From a virus: a stretch of 64,000 nt of DNA. Each line of letters opens with the position of its first letter. Positions within the stretch are counted from its first letter, which is position 1. Location: IMG/VR virus record IMGVR_UViG_3300037847_003323, positions 21,522 to 85,521 of that record, one strand, 5' to 3'. Shown here in pieces: positions 1 to 10,334 of the stretch. The translations under genes and the position numbers were made by a program. Under the pieces are notes generated by a model. It saw only the letters and a list, made by a program, of their open reading frames with translations, made no database searches and had not been told where the DNA came from.

Positions 1-1
1 G

Positions 2-1168
2 AATGGAACTAACCCAGAGAACCCCTCTGGAAGAGCATCTCTGGATGAACCTACTTTTACTGACTTAGAACCAAGAGAAGCAGGAACAAGTGGTGATGGA
101 TATATTTGGAAATACCTCTTTACTATTAGTCCAAGTGACATTATCAAGTTTGACTCTACAAACTTCATGCCTGTTCCCAAAGATTGGGAAACATCTACAG
201 ACGCAAATGTAGTTGCAGTAAGAAATAACGCTTCCTCTAGTGGACAACTGAAAGTTGTAACTATTACCAATAGAGGTGTTGGACTTGGCACTGCTAATAG
301 AACATATACTAAGGTTCCCATTAAGGGAGATGGAAGAGATGCAGAGGCAACTGTTGTAATTAACAATAACTCTAAGGTTGAATCGGTTACTATTTCTAAA
401 GGTGGTTCTGGATATACTTTTGGTACTCTTGATTTAGAATCTGGAAACGTTCCAACGGGAACTACTAATCCCACCTTTAATGTAATCATTCCTCCTGAGG
501 GTGGACATGGTGCTGATATTTACAGAGAACTTGGTGCATTCAACTCTCTGATTTATTCTAGAATTGAAAATGATACTGAGAATCCAGACTTCATCACTGG
601 AAACCAGATTGCAAGAGTTGGAATCATTCAGAATCCTAAGGCATATGATTCAAGCGAGAACCTTGAATTAGAAAAAGCAGCAACAACATATGCATTGAAG
701 TTGACTGGTGCAGGATATAGTTCTGCTTCGTTTACTCCCGATGCTTTGATTACACAAACTATTGGTATTGGTTCTACAGCAGTTGGTAAAGTTGTTTCTT
801 ATGACGAAACAACTGGTGTTCTTAAGTATTGGCAAGATAGAACTCTGGCAGGATTTACGACTGCTGGAAGTGCAGACACAAATCCACAATATGGATTCCA
901 ACTTCAAAGATTTACTTCCAATATTACCAACGGCGGTTCCTTTGATATTGTAGGTGGTTCCGCCAATCTTGGTATTGATACTAACTTTACCGGTTTGTCA
1001 ACGGTAATAAATAGTAGGACATATTATCTCGGTCAAGAGTTTACACAGGGTGTTGCCCAACCAGAGGCACAAAAGTATTCTGGAAATATTATTTACGTCG
1101 ATAATAGACCCTCGATTACTCGTTCCGTGAATCAAAAAGAAGATATCAAAGTCATTTTGCAGTTCTAA
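2..1168 (+). CDS. 8: Baseplate wedge subunit gp8, 5'-truncated
   Basis: The frame is open from base 2, so the start lies upstream; 388 residues are visible, already longer than T4 gp8 (334). Two segments match T4 gp8: an early GDGYIWKYLF (T4 GDGYVWEYLF) and a C-terminus with YSGNIIYVDNRP ending in a short hydrophobic strand (T4 YSGEMIYMENRP). GIIQNP corresponds to the T4 IITNP segment. gp8 forms part of the wedge that surrounds the baseplate hub. Compared with T4 it carries an extra Gly-rich beta stretch (about bases 230-480) with GSGY-type motifs, also seen in three other structural proteins here. The next gene starts six bases after the stop. Confidence 0.85.
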   Translation, partial: NGTNPENPSGRASLDEPTFTDLEPREAGTSGDGYIWKYLFTISPSDIIKFDSTNFMPVPKDWETSTDANVVAVRNNASSSGQLKVVTITNRGVGLGTANRTYTKVPIKGDGRDAEATVVINNNSKVESVTISKGGSGYTFGTLDLESGNVPTGTTNPTFNVIIPPEGGHGADIYRELGAFNSLIYSRIENDTENPDFITGNQIARVGIIQNPKAYDSSENLELEKAATTYALKLTGAGYSSASFTPDALITQTIGIGSTAVGKVVSYDETTGVLKYWQDRTLAGFTTAGSADTNPQYGFQLQRFTSNITNGGSFDIVGGSANLGIDTNFTGLSTVINSRTYYLGQEFTQGVAQPEAQKYSGNIIYVDNRPSITRSVNQKEDIKVILQF

Positions 1169-1174
1169 AGAATT

Positions 1175-4100
1175 ATGCCACAGGAAACTAATCTCAACGT
1201 CGCTCCCTACTTTGACGATTTTGACGCAAACAATGACTATTACAAAGTTCTGTTCAAACCTGGTTATCCAGTACAGGCGAGGGAGTTAAATAACCTACAG
1301 TCAATATTACAGAGTCAGATTGAAAACTTTGGACAGCACTTCTTTAAAGAAGGTGCCAAAGTAATTCCTGGTAACACTTCATATAGCTCGACGTATGATT
1401 GTGTTCAGTTAGTCAATACTTATGTTGGAATTCCTCTGTCCAACTACCTTAAGCAGTTAGTAGGTTCAACAATCACTGGAGAATCCAGTGGAGTAACTGC
1501 TGTCGTAGAAGAGTGCCTTTTAGATTCTGAATCTGAAAGAAATAACACAACACTCTACATTAGTTACCTCTCTTCTGGCATTGACGATGCTCAGAAGACT
1601 TTTTCTGATGGAGAACTTCTTTCATCTAGCGCAAACATCGCTACTGGAAGAACAATTATTGGAGCTGGAGAACCTTTCGCTTCAACTATTCCAACAGATG
1701 CAACCACCACAGGTTCTGCATTCTTTATTCAAAACGGAATTTACTTTGCTAAAGGTAATTTCATTCAAGTTGCTGATGAAACCATGCTGCTCGATCAGTA
1801 TGGTTCGGAACCAAGTTATAGAATCGGACTGCTGATTACAGAGAACGTTGTAAACTCTGATATTGACGAAACTTTAACAGACAATGCAAGAGGATTTAAC
1901 AACTATGCTGCACCAGGTGCAGATAGACTGAAAATCACTGCATCTCTGACTAAGAAAGAATTAACAGATTTTAATGATAGCAACTTCATCGAACTTGCTG
2001 TAGTTCAAGCGGGACGTTTAAGAAGTAAGAAAGAAACTACAAGTTACAAGCATCTTGAGGATAAACTTGCTAGTAGAACTTATGCAGAATCTGGAGATTA
2101 CTATGTCAAACCTTTTGACTTAGTAGTTAAGGAATCTCTGAATGATAATGTTGGAAATAGAGGTGTATTTGAGCCAGGACAACTGACATACAGTGGTTCT
2201 TCTCCTGCAGAAGATCTTGCTCTGTATAAAATTTCTCCAGGTAGAGCATTTGTAAAAGGATATGATATTGAGACTTTAGGAACCACATATCTTGATTCTC
2301 TGAAACCAAGAAGTCTGAAAATTCTTGAAGGACAAGCAATCAATTACAATGCTGGTTCAACTTTCAAACTGAATAGAGTTTTTGGTTCTCCTGAGATTGG
2401 AATTGGAAATACATTTATTCTCAGTCTTAGAGATGCTAGAGTTGGTATTGCATCAACCATTGCAGCTGGTAGTGAGATTGGACTTGCAAGAGTTTATGAC
2501 TTTAACTTAGATTCTGGTTCATATAATGCTGCTGTCCCCGACACAAATGAGTGGAGTCTGCGTCTTTATGATATTCAAACCGTAACTGAGATTTCGGTTA
2601 ATGAACCAATCACTCTGACTGTTCCTACACATATTAAAGGTGAACGAAGTGGTGCTACTGCATTCTTGAGGAGTGCTGTAACAGATAAGGTTTCATTCAA
2701 TGTTTATGATAAGAGTGGCGACTTCCTTGTTGGAGAATCTTTTATCATTGATGGTGTTGCAAATACTAGAGTTGCAACAGCAGTTACTGCATATGGTTTC
2801 AGTGATGTCAAATCTGTACATGCCACCACTGGTAGTGGTTCTACAGTAACATACTTCTCTGGTGACACTATTCAAACTTTAGGATTCTCTGTTGGCGTTT
2901 CTTCAATTAGTGGAGAGAGTGGTGGTGTTAGCACCGTAACTAGTGTTAACACCAGATTCCCATCCAACATCAGTGTTGGCAACATTGTAAGATTCTCTAA
3001 CGGAACTTCATCGGATCCTGCATTTGCATCTGTTGTTAGTGTTGCATCTTCTGCAATTGTTGTTTCTGGTGTTACCACTGTTGCTGGTGTAGCAGATGGA
3101 AAACTTCCAGCATCTCAAACAGACTTGTCTGCGTTTGATGTAATGGTAACCAGACAAGATGCGTCTGTTGACAATTCGTTCTTTACTGAGATGCCTAGAG
3201 CGAATATTGCAGAAATTGACTTAACTGATGCATCTTTGATTATCAGAAGAAGTTATTCGGTTAATATTGCCAACAATCAACTTTCTTCTAAGGTTGTTGC
3301 TGGTAATAATGAGACATTCCAACCATTTGATGTTGAAAGATATACACTTATTCGCTCTAATGGTAAAACTGAAGTATTGACATCAGATAAGTTTGAACTG
3401 ACTGTAGGTAACTCTCAGTTGCAACTTTATAACTTGGGTGCAGATGATACTGCTGCTACGCTGGTAGCGACTCTGAAGAAAGTCAATCCTAAGTCAAAAG
3501 TCAAACTCAAGAATAGAGTCAATACCTTAATTGTAGATAAGTCAACTAATGTTGCCTCTGGTATCGGAACCACAACAATTAATGATGGATTGACTTATGG
3601 TAACTATCCATTTGGAACAAGAGTGCAGGACGAATTTATCTCACTCAATACTCCAGATATTATTAAGATTCATGCCATTTATGAGGTAGCAACAAACCCT
3701 GCTACAGATAACTCAGATCCTTCAGCACCGAAGGCAGTTCTAACTTCTATTACTGGAGCAACAGGGAAAACGACAGACTTAATCTCTGGGGAAATGCTTG
3801 AGGGTGAAGAAAGTGGTGCAATCGCTATGGTTGCCGAAAAAGTTAATGACACAACAATTTCGTTTATCCCAGAAAATAAATTTAACTTTATTTTAGGAGA
3901 AACTGTCTTCTTCAAAGAGTCTAATCTCAGAGCAGTAGTATCAAACGTCCAGGTTCCTAGTCTTGAAGTTTCTGCAAACTTTAAGTTTAATACAGGACAA
4001 AATCCTTCCTTCTATGATACTGGATTCATCACCAAGAGAGAAGGTAAGAAGTCCCCTCAAAGAAAACTGAAGATTTACTTTGAGTCTGGAAACTATCAGT

Positions 4101-7100
4101 CATCTGACGACGGTGATATTACAACTGTTCAGTCTTATGATACGTTTGATTACAAGACTGAAATTCAATCTATCAATGGTGTAAGAAACACGGATATGAT
4201 TGATATCCGTCCCAGAACTGCACCATATACGGTGTCTGAGAACTCACGTTCACCATTAGAGTTCCTTGGAAGAACTTTCACTCAGAGTGGAGATTCTGCA
4301 GCAAACATCTTGGCATCTAATGAATCTATCGTCACAGACTTCTCATTCTATTTGGGAAGAATTGATAGAGTCTATGTGAATAAGTTTGGACAAATGCAAG
4401 TTAAGTATGGTACTCCTTCGGAGAATCCACAAAAACCTGCACCAATTCAAGATGCTCTGGAAATTGCAAGCATCACACTCCCACCATATCTCTATGATGT
4501 TGGAACAGCAGATGTTCAGTTCTTAGATCATAAGAGATATAGAATGGTTGATATCAAGAAACTTGAGGGTAGAATCAAGAATCTTGAATATTATACAACT
4601 CTTTCTCTATTAGAAACTAACACTGCCAATCTGTTCATCTCTGATGATTCTGGACTCAATAGATTCAAGTCTGGATTCTATGTAGATAACTTTACTTCCC
4701 TGAATGCACAGGAAGATAACGTAAAGTTCAAGAACAGTATTGACGCCAAACATAAAGAACTGCGTCCTGAGCACTTTACTACTTCTGTTGACTTGATGCC
4801 AGGTCCTGTAGAAGGAGTCAATGCACAAACTGATAAACAGTTTGCTGCTCCACAAGGAAGCAACATCAGAAAGACTGGCGATATTGTCAGTCTTGACTAC
4901 ACTGAAGTCGAATGGCTTTCTCAGCAATTTGCTACAAGAACTGAGAGTGTAACTCCTTTCTTGATTAGTTTCTGGCAAGGCAGCATCGAACTGACGCCTG
5001 CTTCTGATACTTGGACAGATCAACAAAGAATTGATGCAAGAGTTATTAATGTAGAAGGTAACTTTGCTGAAACTCTGCAAGTTGCATCTAGAACTCTGGA
5101 TGTTGATCCTCAAACTGGATTCGCACCTTCTATCTGGAACGCATGGGAAACTGAGTGGACTGGGCAAGAAATCATTGACACCAGCAGTGAAAGATTCGTC
5201 AGTGGTGGTGGAGATAGAACTATCGGTTCTGGTAACGGAATTGTTAATAGATGGCAAGAAACTGTAACTGACAGAGTAGTTCAGGACAACTTCCGTGAAA
5301 TTATTGATACTGGCATTCAAACTAGAACTGGAACAAGAACTGTAATCACTGAGCAGTTTGATGAAACGTCTCAAGGAGATAGAGTTGTTAGTAGAGCACT
5401 GATTTCTTTCATGCGCTCTAGAAACATCCAGTTTAATGCCAATAGTGTAAAACCATCCACCAGACTCTATCCATTCTTCGATGGAGAAGGTGTAAGTAAA
5501 TATTGTGTTCCAAAACTTCTGGAAATCACAATGCTTTCTGGAACCTTCCAGGTTGGAGAAACTGTTTCTGGCGTGATGCTTCCTTCTGCACAACAACCAG
5601 TAGATGATGAAGGCACTGCTGCTGCAATTACATTCAGAGTTGCTACTTCAAATCATAGAGCAGGTCCATACAATTCTCCAACTGCGGTTTATCTGATTAA
5701 TCCATATGATAGACAAACATTGCCTGGAACATATTCATCAACTTCTCAGGTATTGAACGTTGACTGCTTCTCTCTTTCCAATGAACCCGAGGGAACATAT
5801 TCTGGATTTGTTGCAAAAGACATGAGACTGACTGGACAAACCAGTGGTGCTCAAGCAACCGTTTCTAACCTCAGATTGGTTTCTGATATCAGTGCAAATA
5901 TTCAGGGTAGTTTCTTCATTCCAGATCCTAACTTTGCTAATAATCCAAGATTTGAGACAGGTGCTAAAGTATTTGCTCTCAATAATCTTGATAGTAATGA
6001 TAGAATGGCAGCAACTTCATATTCTGAAGAGCAGTTTACTTCAACTGGAACTTTAGAGACAGTTCAAGAAACCATCATTTCTACAAGAAATGCAAGAACT
6101 GAGATTCAGAATGTAAGTGAGCAAAGAGATACTTCTAGAACTACTGGAACTCAGTTCGTTGGAACTGAAACTCTTTCCACAAGTCAGAGAAGAATTACTG
6201 TCAACCAAAGAGGATGGGTTGGAGATCCTCTGGCACAATCCTTCGGCATCGATGATGAGACTGGAATTTATCTTACCAGTTGCGATATTTACTTCGCTTC
6301 CGTGGATGATGGCAGTACTCCTGTCACGTTCCAACTCAGAACGATGGATAATGGACTGCCAACTGGAAGAATTTTACCATTCTCCGAAGTAGTTCTGTCT
6401 CCTTCTGATATTGAAACTTCTGCAGATGGTTCTGTTGCTACTAGATTTACCTTTAAGGCTCCAGTATACATGGAGGCAGGTGTTGAATATTGCATGGTTC
6501 TTCTTTCTAACTCTACGAAGTATCAAGTTTACATCTCTAGAGTTGGTGAAGTTGATTTAATTACGCAAACATTCATCTCTAACCAACCTTTCTTAGGTTC
6601 TCTGTTCAAGTCTCAGAACGCATCTACTTGGGAACCAAGTCAATGGGAAGACTTGAAGTTCAACCTGTATAGAGCAGAGTTCAGTCAACTGACTGGTTCT
6701 GTTGATTTGTTCAACCCAGAACTGTCGAAAGGCAATCAACAAATTGCTAGACTGCAACCCAATCCTATTGAGTTCACTTCAAGAACAATTAGAGTTGGCA
6801 TTAACTCGACTTTAGAGGACACTGCTCTAGTCATTGGCAACACTGTCACTCAGTTTGGAACTAATGCTTCGGGTACGTTCGTTGCGAGTGCAGGTGTTGC
6901 TACAGACACATTAAATGTCATCAACACAGGTATTGGATACACTCCTTCTGAAGACACACTTCTGTTTGGTAGTGTTCCTCTTGTTACGATTACTGGTAGT
7001 GGTAGAGATGCAAAGGCAGATGTTACCATCAACAATGGTGTTGCAGTTGCAGCAACCATCACAGAATCTGGAAGTGGTTATGTAGTTGGTGATGTTCTTG

Positions 7101-8671
7101 GCATTAATACAATTGGAAATAATTCTCTTGGACTTGGAGCACAATTCTCCGTTGTTTCTATCGCAAGCACTAGCGAATTGGTTCTTGAGGGAGTTCAGGG
7201 TGACTTTGTTGTTGCTGGTTCTGGAAGCACAGTTACTTTCTTCAACGGTGTTACTGGACTTACTACAGACTTAAATGCCGCTGCTGGTGGTAATGTTCAA
7301 ATCAACAATTTGGCAACAGTTTCTGATGGTGTTCACTTCGTTGTCAACCATAAGAACCACGGTATGTACTTTAATGACAACCGTGTAACGATTGAAGGTG
7401 TCAAGTCCGATCAACCTGCTACTAGACTAACAACAACTCTGAATTCTACTTCCACTTCACCAATTTCTATTGAAAGTGATAGTGGTTTCGATACCTTTGA
7501 GAATGTTGGAGTTGGAACCACTAATGCTGGTTATCTCTTAATTGGAAATGAAATCATCTCCTACACATCTGCAGATAGCAACACTATCAGTGGTGTAACT
7601 AGAAGTGTTGATTCCACCACCAGTAGAGAGTATCCATCAGGAACACCAGTCTTCAAGTATGAGACAAACGGTGTGTCCTTGAGAAGAATCAATAAGACAC
7701 ACAATCTTAATAACACCACAGTTTCCAATCCAATCACATTTGATTCATATACAATCAAACTCGATCAGGGTTCTAGTGGAGTTGGTAGAAGCACAGGTGA
7801 AAGTCAACCAATTCTGTATTTTGCTACTACCAAGTCTGCTGGTGGAAACAGCGTTTTTGCAACTCAGAATATTCCCTTTGAACTTATTACCCCAATGGTT
7901 CAACATGTTTCTGTTCCAGGAACTGTTCTTAATGCATCTCTCAGAAGTATTACTGCAACAAGTCAGAGTGGAAATGAACTTCCATATCTGAACACTGGAT
8001 TTGAAGACGTTGCAGTCAACAGAACCAACTACTTACCAACTCCTAGAGCAATCTACTCTAGAATCAATGAGACTACAAAACTGACTACTGAGGCAGGTAA
8101 TAAGTCAATGCACTTGAGAGTTAATCTCAATAGCACTGACTCTAGAATCTCGCCTATGGTTGACTTGCAGAGAGTCAATGCAGTTCTTACATCAAATAGA
8201 GTTAACAAAATCATCACTAATTACGCGACTGACAATAGAGTTAACTCTGTATTCAACGATCCTACTGCATTCCAATATCTCTCCAAGGAAATCGATCTTG
8301 AGAATCCTGCAACAGGACTCAAGATTCTGGTTGACGCTCACATTAATGAATACTCTGACATTAGAGCATTCTACGCGATTGGTGATTCTGACAACTTCAA
8401 CCCCATTTACGTTCCATTCCCAGGTTTCAATAATCTTAATTCTAGAGGCGACGTTCTCAATGTTGCTGACAGCGATGGATTGCCTGATACCTTCGTACCA
8501 CCCAACACAGATCGTGGATTCCGTTCTTCTGAAATTGATTATCGTGAGTATGTATTTACTGCAGATAATCTGCCTTCCTTCAGAAATTATAGAATCAAGA
8601 TTGTCATGACATCTACTTCTCAGGTTTACGTTCCTAGAGCAAGAGATTTGAGAGTTATTGCACTTGCATGA
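1175..8671 (+). CDS. Giant virion structural protein, DUF4815-like N-terminus
   Basis: This is a 2498-residue protein, the largest gene in the window. The N-terminus (APYFDDFD..., FKPGYPVQARELNNLQSILQ, FGQHFFKEGAKVIPG) resembles the DUF4815 family of large cyanophage structural proteins. The rest is beta-rich, low in Cys and rich in Ser, Thr and Asn, as in fibre or baseplate-appendage proteins. Short repeats of the form GxxSGAxAxV recur near bases 1465, 2632, 3781 and 5830, and a GIGY/GSGY pair lies near 6930-7080. It sits directly behind gp8 and before the neck genes, so I infer a baseplate or tail-fibre role. No enzymatic motif is evident. It overlaps the next gene by an ATGA junction. Confidence 0.85.
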   Translation: MPQETNLNVAPYFDDFDANNDYYKVLFKPGYPVQARELNNLQSILQSQIENFGQHFFKEGAKVIPGNTSYSSTYDCVQLVNTYVGIPLSNYLKQLVGSTITGESSGVTAVVEECLLDSESERNNTTLYISYLSSGIDDAQKTFSDGELLSSSANIATGRTIIGAGEPFASTIPTDATTTGSAFFIQNGIYFAKGNFIQVADETMLLDQYGSEPSYRIGLLITENVVNSDIDETLTDNARGFNNYAAPGADRLKITASLTKKELTDFNDSNFIELAVVQAGRLRSKKETTSYKHLEDKLASRTYAESGDYYVKPFDLVVKESLNDNVGNRGVFEPGQLTYSGSSPAEDLALYKISPGRAFVKGYDIETLGTTYLDSLKPRSLKILEGQAINYNAGSTFKLNRVFGSPEIGIGNTFILSLRDARVGIASTIAAGSEIGLARVYDFNLDSGSYNAAVPDTNEWSLRLYDIQTVTEISVNEPITLTVPTHIKGERSGATAFLRSAVTDKVSFNVYDKSGDFLVGESFIIDGVANTRVATAVTAYGFSDVKSVHATTGSGSTVTYFSGDTIQTLGFSVGVSSISGESGGVSTVTSVNTRFPSNISVGNIVRFSNGTSSDPAFASVVSVASSAIVVSGVTTVAGVADGKLPASQTDLSAFDVMVTRQDASVDNSFFTEMPRANIAEIDLTDASLIIRRSYSVNIANNQLSSKVVAGNNETFQPFDVERYTLIRSNGKTEVLTSDKFELTVGNSQLQLYNLGADDTAATLVATLKKVNPKSKVKLKNRVNTLIVDKSTNVASGIGTTTINDGLTYGNYPFGTRVQDEFISLNTPDIIKIHAIYEVATNPATDNSDPSAPKAVLTSITGATGKTTDLISGEMLEGEESGAIAMVAEKVNDTTISFIPENKFNFILGETVFFKESNLRAVVSNVQVPSLEVSANFKFNTGQNPSFYDTGFITKREGKKSPQRKLKIYFESGNYQSSDDGDITTVQSYDTFDYKTEIQSINGVRNTDMIDIRPRTAPYTVSENSRSPLEFLGRTFTQSGDSAANILASNESIVTDFSFYLGRIDRVYVNKFGQMQVKYGTPSENPQKPAPIQDALEIASITLPPYLYDVGTADVQFLDHKRYRMVDIKKLEGRIKNLEYYTTLSLLETNTANLFISDDSGLNRFKSGFYVDNFTSLNAQEDNVKFKNSIDAKHKELRPEHFTTSVDLMPGPVEGVNAQTDKQFAAPQGSNIRKTGDIVSLDYTEVEWLSQQFATRTESVTPFLISFWQGSIELTPASDTWTDQQRIDARVINVEGNFAETLQVASRTLDVDPQTGFAPSIWNAWETEWTGQEIIDTSSERFVSGGGDRTIGSGNGIVNRWQETVTDRVVQDNFREIIDTGIQTRTGTRTVITEQFDETSQGDRVVSRALISFMRSRNIQFNANSVKPSTRLYPFFDGEGVSKYCVPKLLEITMLSGTFQVGETVSGVMLPSAQQPVDDEGTAAAITFRVATSNHRAGPYNSPTAVYLINPYDRQTLPGTYSSTSQVLNVDCFSLSNEPEGTYSGFVAKDMRLTGQTSGAQATVSNLRLVSDISANIQGSFFIPDPNFANNPRFETGAKVFALNNLDSNDRMAATSYSEEQFTSTGTLETVQETIISTRNARTEIQNVSEQRDTSRTTGTQFVGTETLSTSQRRITVNQRGWVGDPLAQSFGIDDETGIYLTSCDIYFASVDDGSTPVTFQLRTMDNGLPTGRILPFSEVVLSPSDIETSADGSVATRFTFKAPVYMEAGVEYCMVLLSNSTKYQVYISRVGEVDLITQTFISNQPFLGSLFKSQNASTWEPSQWEDLKFNLYRAEFSQLTGSVDLFNPELSKGNQQIARLQPNPIEFTSRTIRVGINSTLEDTALVIGNTVTQFGTNASGTFVASAGVATDTLNVINTGIGYTPSEDTLLFGSVPLVTITGSGRDAKADVTINNGVAVAATITESGSGYVVGDVLGINTIGNNSLGLGAQFSVVSIASTSELVLEGVQGDFVVAGSGSTVTFFNGVTGLTTDLNAAAGGNVQINNLATVSDGVHFVVNHKNHGMYFNDNRVTIEGVKSDQPATRLTTTLNSTSTSPISIESDSGFDTFENVGVGTTNAGYLLIGNEIISYTSADSNTISGVTRSVDSTTSREYPSGTPVFKYETNGVSLRRINKTHNLNNTTVSNPITFDSYTIKLDQGSSGVGRSTGESQPILYFATTKSAGGNSVFATQNIPFELITPMVQHVSVPGTVLNASLRSITATSQSGNELPYLNTGFEDVAVNRTNYLPTPRAIYSRINETTKLTTEAGNKSMHLRVNLNSTDSRISPMVDLQRVNAVLTSNRVNKIITNYATDNRVNSVFNDPTAFQYLSKEIDLENPATGLKILVDAHINEYSDIRAFYAIGDSDNFNPIYVPFPGFNNLNSRGDVLNVADSDGLPDTFVPPNTDRGFRSSEIDYREYVFTADNLPSFRNYRIKIVMTSTSQVYVPRARDLRVIALA

Positions 8672-8892
8672 TGGAACATTTAAGAGTTGAAGGGCACAAC
8701 AATCTGTACAGAGATCCTCAAACTGGTTCAATTATTAACAAAAATAGGACTCAGTTTGAGGAATATGTAACAAAACGAAGTGCGAAATCTGAAGAGAATC
8801 AAAAGATACAACGACTAGAAGACGACTTTGCTAACATTAAGAATGATATTGACGAAATAAAAAGTCTACTAAGGAGTCTTTCAAACAAATGA
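8668..8892 (+). CDS. Small coiled-coil protein of unknown function
   Basis: A 74-residue protein whose start overlaps the stop of the giant structural gene; ATG at 8668 and 8671 are both possible. The N-terminal half is polar (VEGHNNLYRDPQTGSIINKN). The C-terminal half is a predicted helix with heptad-like spacing (IQRLEDDFANIKNDIDEIKSLL). Translational coupling to structural genes suggests a virion or assembly role, but I do not recognise a characterised family. Confidence 0.75.
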   Translation: MMEHLRVEGHNNLYRDPQTGSIINKNRTQFEEYVTKRSAKSEENQKIQRLEDDFANIKNDIDEIKSLLRSLSNK

Positions 8893-9068
8893 ACCCAGAC
8901 AGTATCGAATTGAAAAATCTTTCAAAGATGTTTGCATATACCCAACTTGCATCTGAGATAGATAGTTGTAATGATATTGAAACTCTGCGAAATACTGCGA
9001 AGTCTTTCTGCAAATTATATTATAAGCAACAAGAAACAATGTCAGTTATAGGGATGCCCGATGTCTAA
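8889..9068 (+). CDS. Small helical protein, unknown
   Basis: A 59-codon frame from ATG 8889 to TAA 9066-9068. It overlaps the preceding stop by four bases and the next start by eight. The product is helical and mildly charged (DIETLRNTAKSFCKLYYKQQ). The tight overlap on both sides and lack of any other frame in the gap support it as a real gene. No function can be assigned. Confidence 0.65.
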   Translation: MNPDSIELKNLSKMFAYTQLASEIDSCNDIETLRNTAKSFCKLYYKQQETMSVIGMPDV

Positions 9069-9447
9069 TAGGAATATCACTTTCGATGAGCAGTCTGGTG
9101 TGCCTTATGCCGCCAATCTGACTATCTTTGGTGGCGCAGATTTCAGTAATGTTTTTACAGTTAAAGATCCTAATGGTTCTTTAATTAACTTTACTGGATA
9201 TGATGCATCTTCACAGATGACAAAAAGCGTTTCTATTGGTTCATCTGGATTCCCTGCAGCAACTTTTACCGCAGGAATCTCTAGTGCTCTTGGCGGAAAA
9301 ATCAAAATTTCATTAGGTTCTACTGAGACACGTACCTTGGCAGAGGGTAGATATGTTTATAATGTTTTAGTGAGTTCTGGTTCTACAATTTACAGTATTG
9401 TAAACGGGAATATTACCGTTCAACCAGGCATTTCCTCAGCTCCCTAA
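9061..9447 (+). CDS. Small beta-rich virion protein
   Basis: A 128-residue protein that is almost all beta-type sequence (Gly, Ser, Thr and alternating hydrophobics, for example LTIFGGADFSNVFTV and GRYVYNVLVSSGSTIY). It has no Cys and no enzymatic motif. This composition and its place between the giant baseplate-region protein and neck gene 13 point to a small structural protein, perhaps Ig-like. Its TAA stop lies inside a CCTAAATA late-promoter-like element. Confidence 0.75.
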   Translation: MSNRNITFDEQSGVPYAANLTIFGGADFSNVFTVKDPNGSLINFTGYDASSQMTKSVSIGSSGFPAATFTAGISSALGGKIKISLGSTETRTLAEGRYVYNVLVSSGSTIYSIVNGNITVQPGISSAP

Positions 9448-9450
9448 ATA
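9443..9450 (+). promoter_or_regulatory. Late-promoter-like element overlapping a stop codon
   Basis: CCTAAATA matches the T4 late consensus TATAAATA at six of eight positions. It includes the TAA stop of the preceding gene and lies 22 bases before the gp13 start. The same CTAAATA variant recurs before other structural genes here. Confidence 0.4.
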
Positions 9451-9472
9451 TTACTATAGAGGTATCAGGTAA

Positions 9473-10333
9473 ATGGCTCAACCATCTACTAGGCAAGAAC
9501 TGATTGATTATTGTAAAAGAAAACTTGGAGCACCAGTTCTAGAAATTAACGTTGCAGATGAGCAGATTCAAGACTTAGTTGATGATGCGCTGCAATTTTT
9601 CTATGAAAGGCATTTTGATGGTGTCATTCAGAGTTATTTAAAGTATCAAATCACTGATGATGATGTCAGTAGAGGAAAAGCACGTCCTCCTGGCGCAACT
9701 GGTGAAGATCAGACTGGAATTACAACCTCAACTGCTTCAGCAAATATTGTTGGCACTGCAGTAACTTTCAGTTATTACGAAAATAGCAATTATATTCAAG
9801 TTCCACCTGCAATTATTGGAATCAACAAGATTTTCCAATATGATGATGCAAGAGGACTGAGCATGAACAACATGTTCAGTTTCAAATATCAGTTATTCCT
9901 CAACGATTTCTATTATTGGGGCAATACTGACTTATTGACGTATTCTATGGGAATGAGTTATCTAGAGACTATCAATTTCCTGACAAATACGCACAAACAA
10001 ATTAGATTCAATCAGAGACAAGATAGATTATATCTCGATGTTGACTGGAGTAACTTAAAGTCTGGCGATTTCATCATTCTTGATTGTTGGAGAACGGTAG
10101 ATCCTGACGATTATTCAAGAGTATACAACGATTCTTTCCTGAAACCATATTTGACTGCCTTAATTAAGAAGCAATGGGGACAAAACCTCATCAAATTCAA
10201 TGGTGTCAAACTTCCTGGTGGAGTTGAACTCAATGGAAGACAAATTTATGATGATGCAGAGAAAGAAATTGAAAAAATCATGGAAAAGATGTCCAATACT
10301 TATGAACTGCCACCTTTAGACATGATTGGTTGA
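9473..10333 (+). CDS. 13: Neck protein gp13
   Basis: A 286-residue protein of the T4 gp13 family (T4: 309). The N-terminal helix (TRQELIDYCKRKLGAPVLEINV) followed by DDALQFFYERHFDGV is characteristic. gp13 joins gp14 to form the neck that seals the packaged head and receives the tail. A beta segment follows the N-terminal domain. The start is ATG after TATCAGGTAA, a plausible ribosome binding site. Gene 14 follows immediately, as in T4. Confidence 0.92.
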   Translation: MAQPSTRQELIDYCKRKLGAPVLEINVADEQIQDLVDDALQFFYERHFDGVIQSYLKYQITDDDVSRGKARPPGATGEDQTGITTSTASANIVGTAVTFSYYENSNYIQVPPAIIGINKIFQYDDARGLSMNNMFSFKYQLFLNDFYYWGNTDLLTYSMGMSYLETINFLTNTHKQIRFNQRQDRLYLDVDWSNLKSGDFIILDCWRTVDPDDYSRVYNDSFLKPYLTALIKKQWGQNLIKFNGVKLPGGVELNGRQIYDDAEKEIEKIMEKMSNTYELPPLDMIG

Positions 10334-10334
10334 T

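Noticed and set aside
4610-5596. 328-codon open frame on the minus strand inside the giant structural gene
   Set aside because: It lies opposite a well-supported coding frame, its product is a Ser/Asn/Cys-rich string with no domain, and no other gene in the window is on the minus strand.
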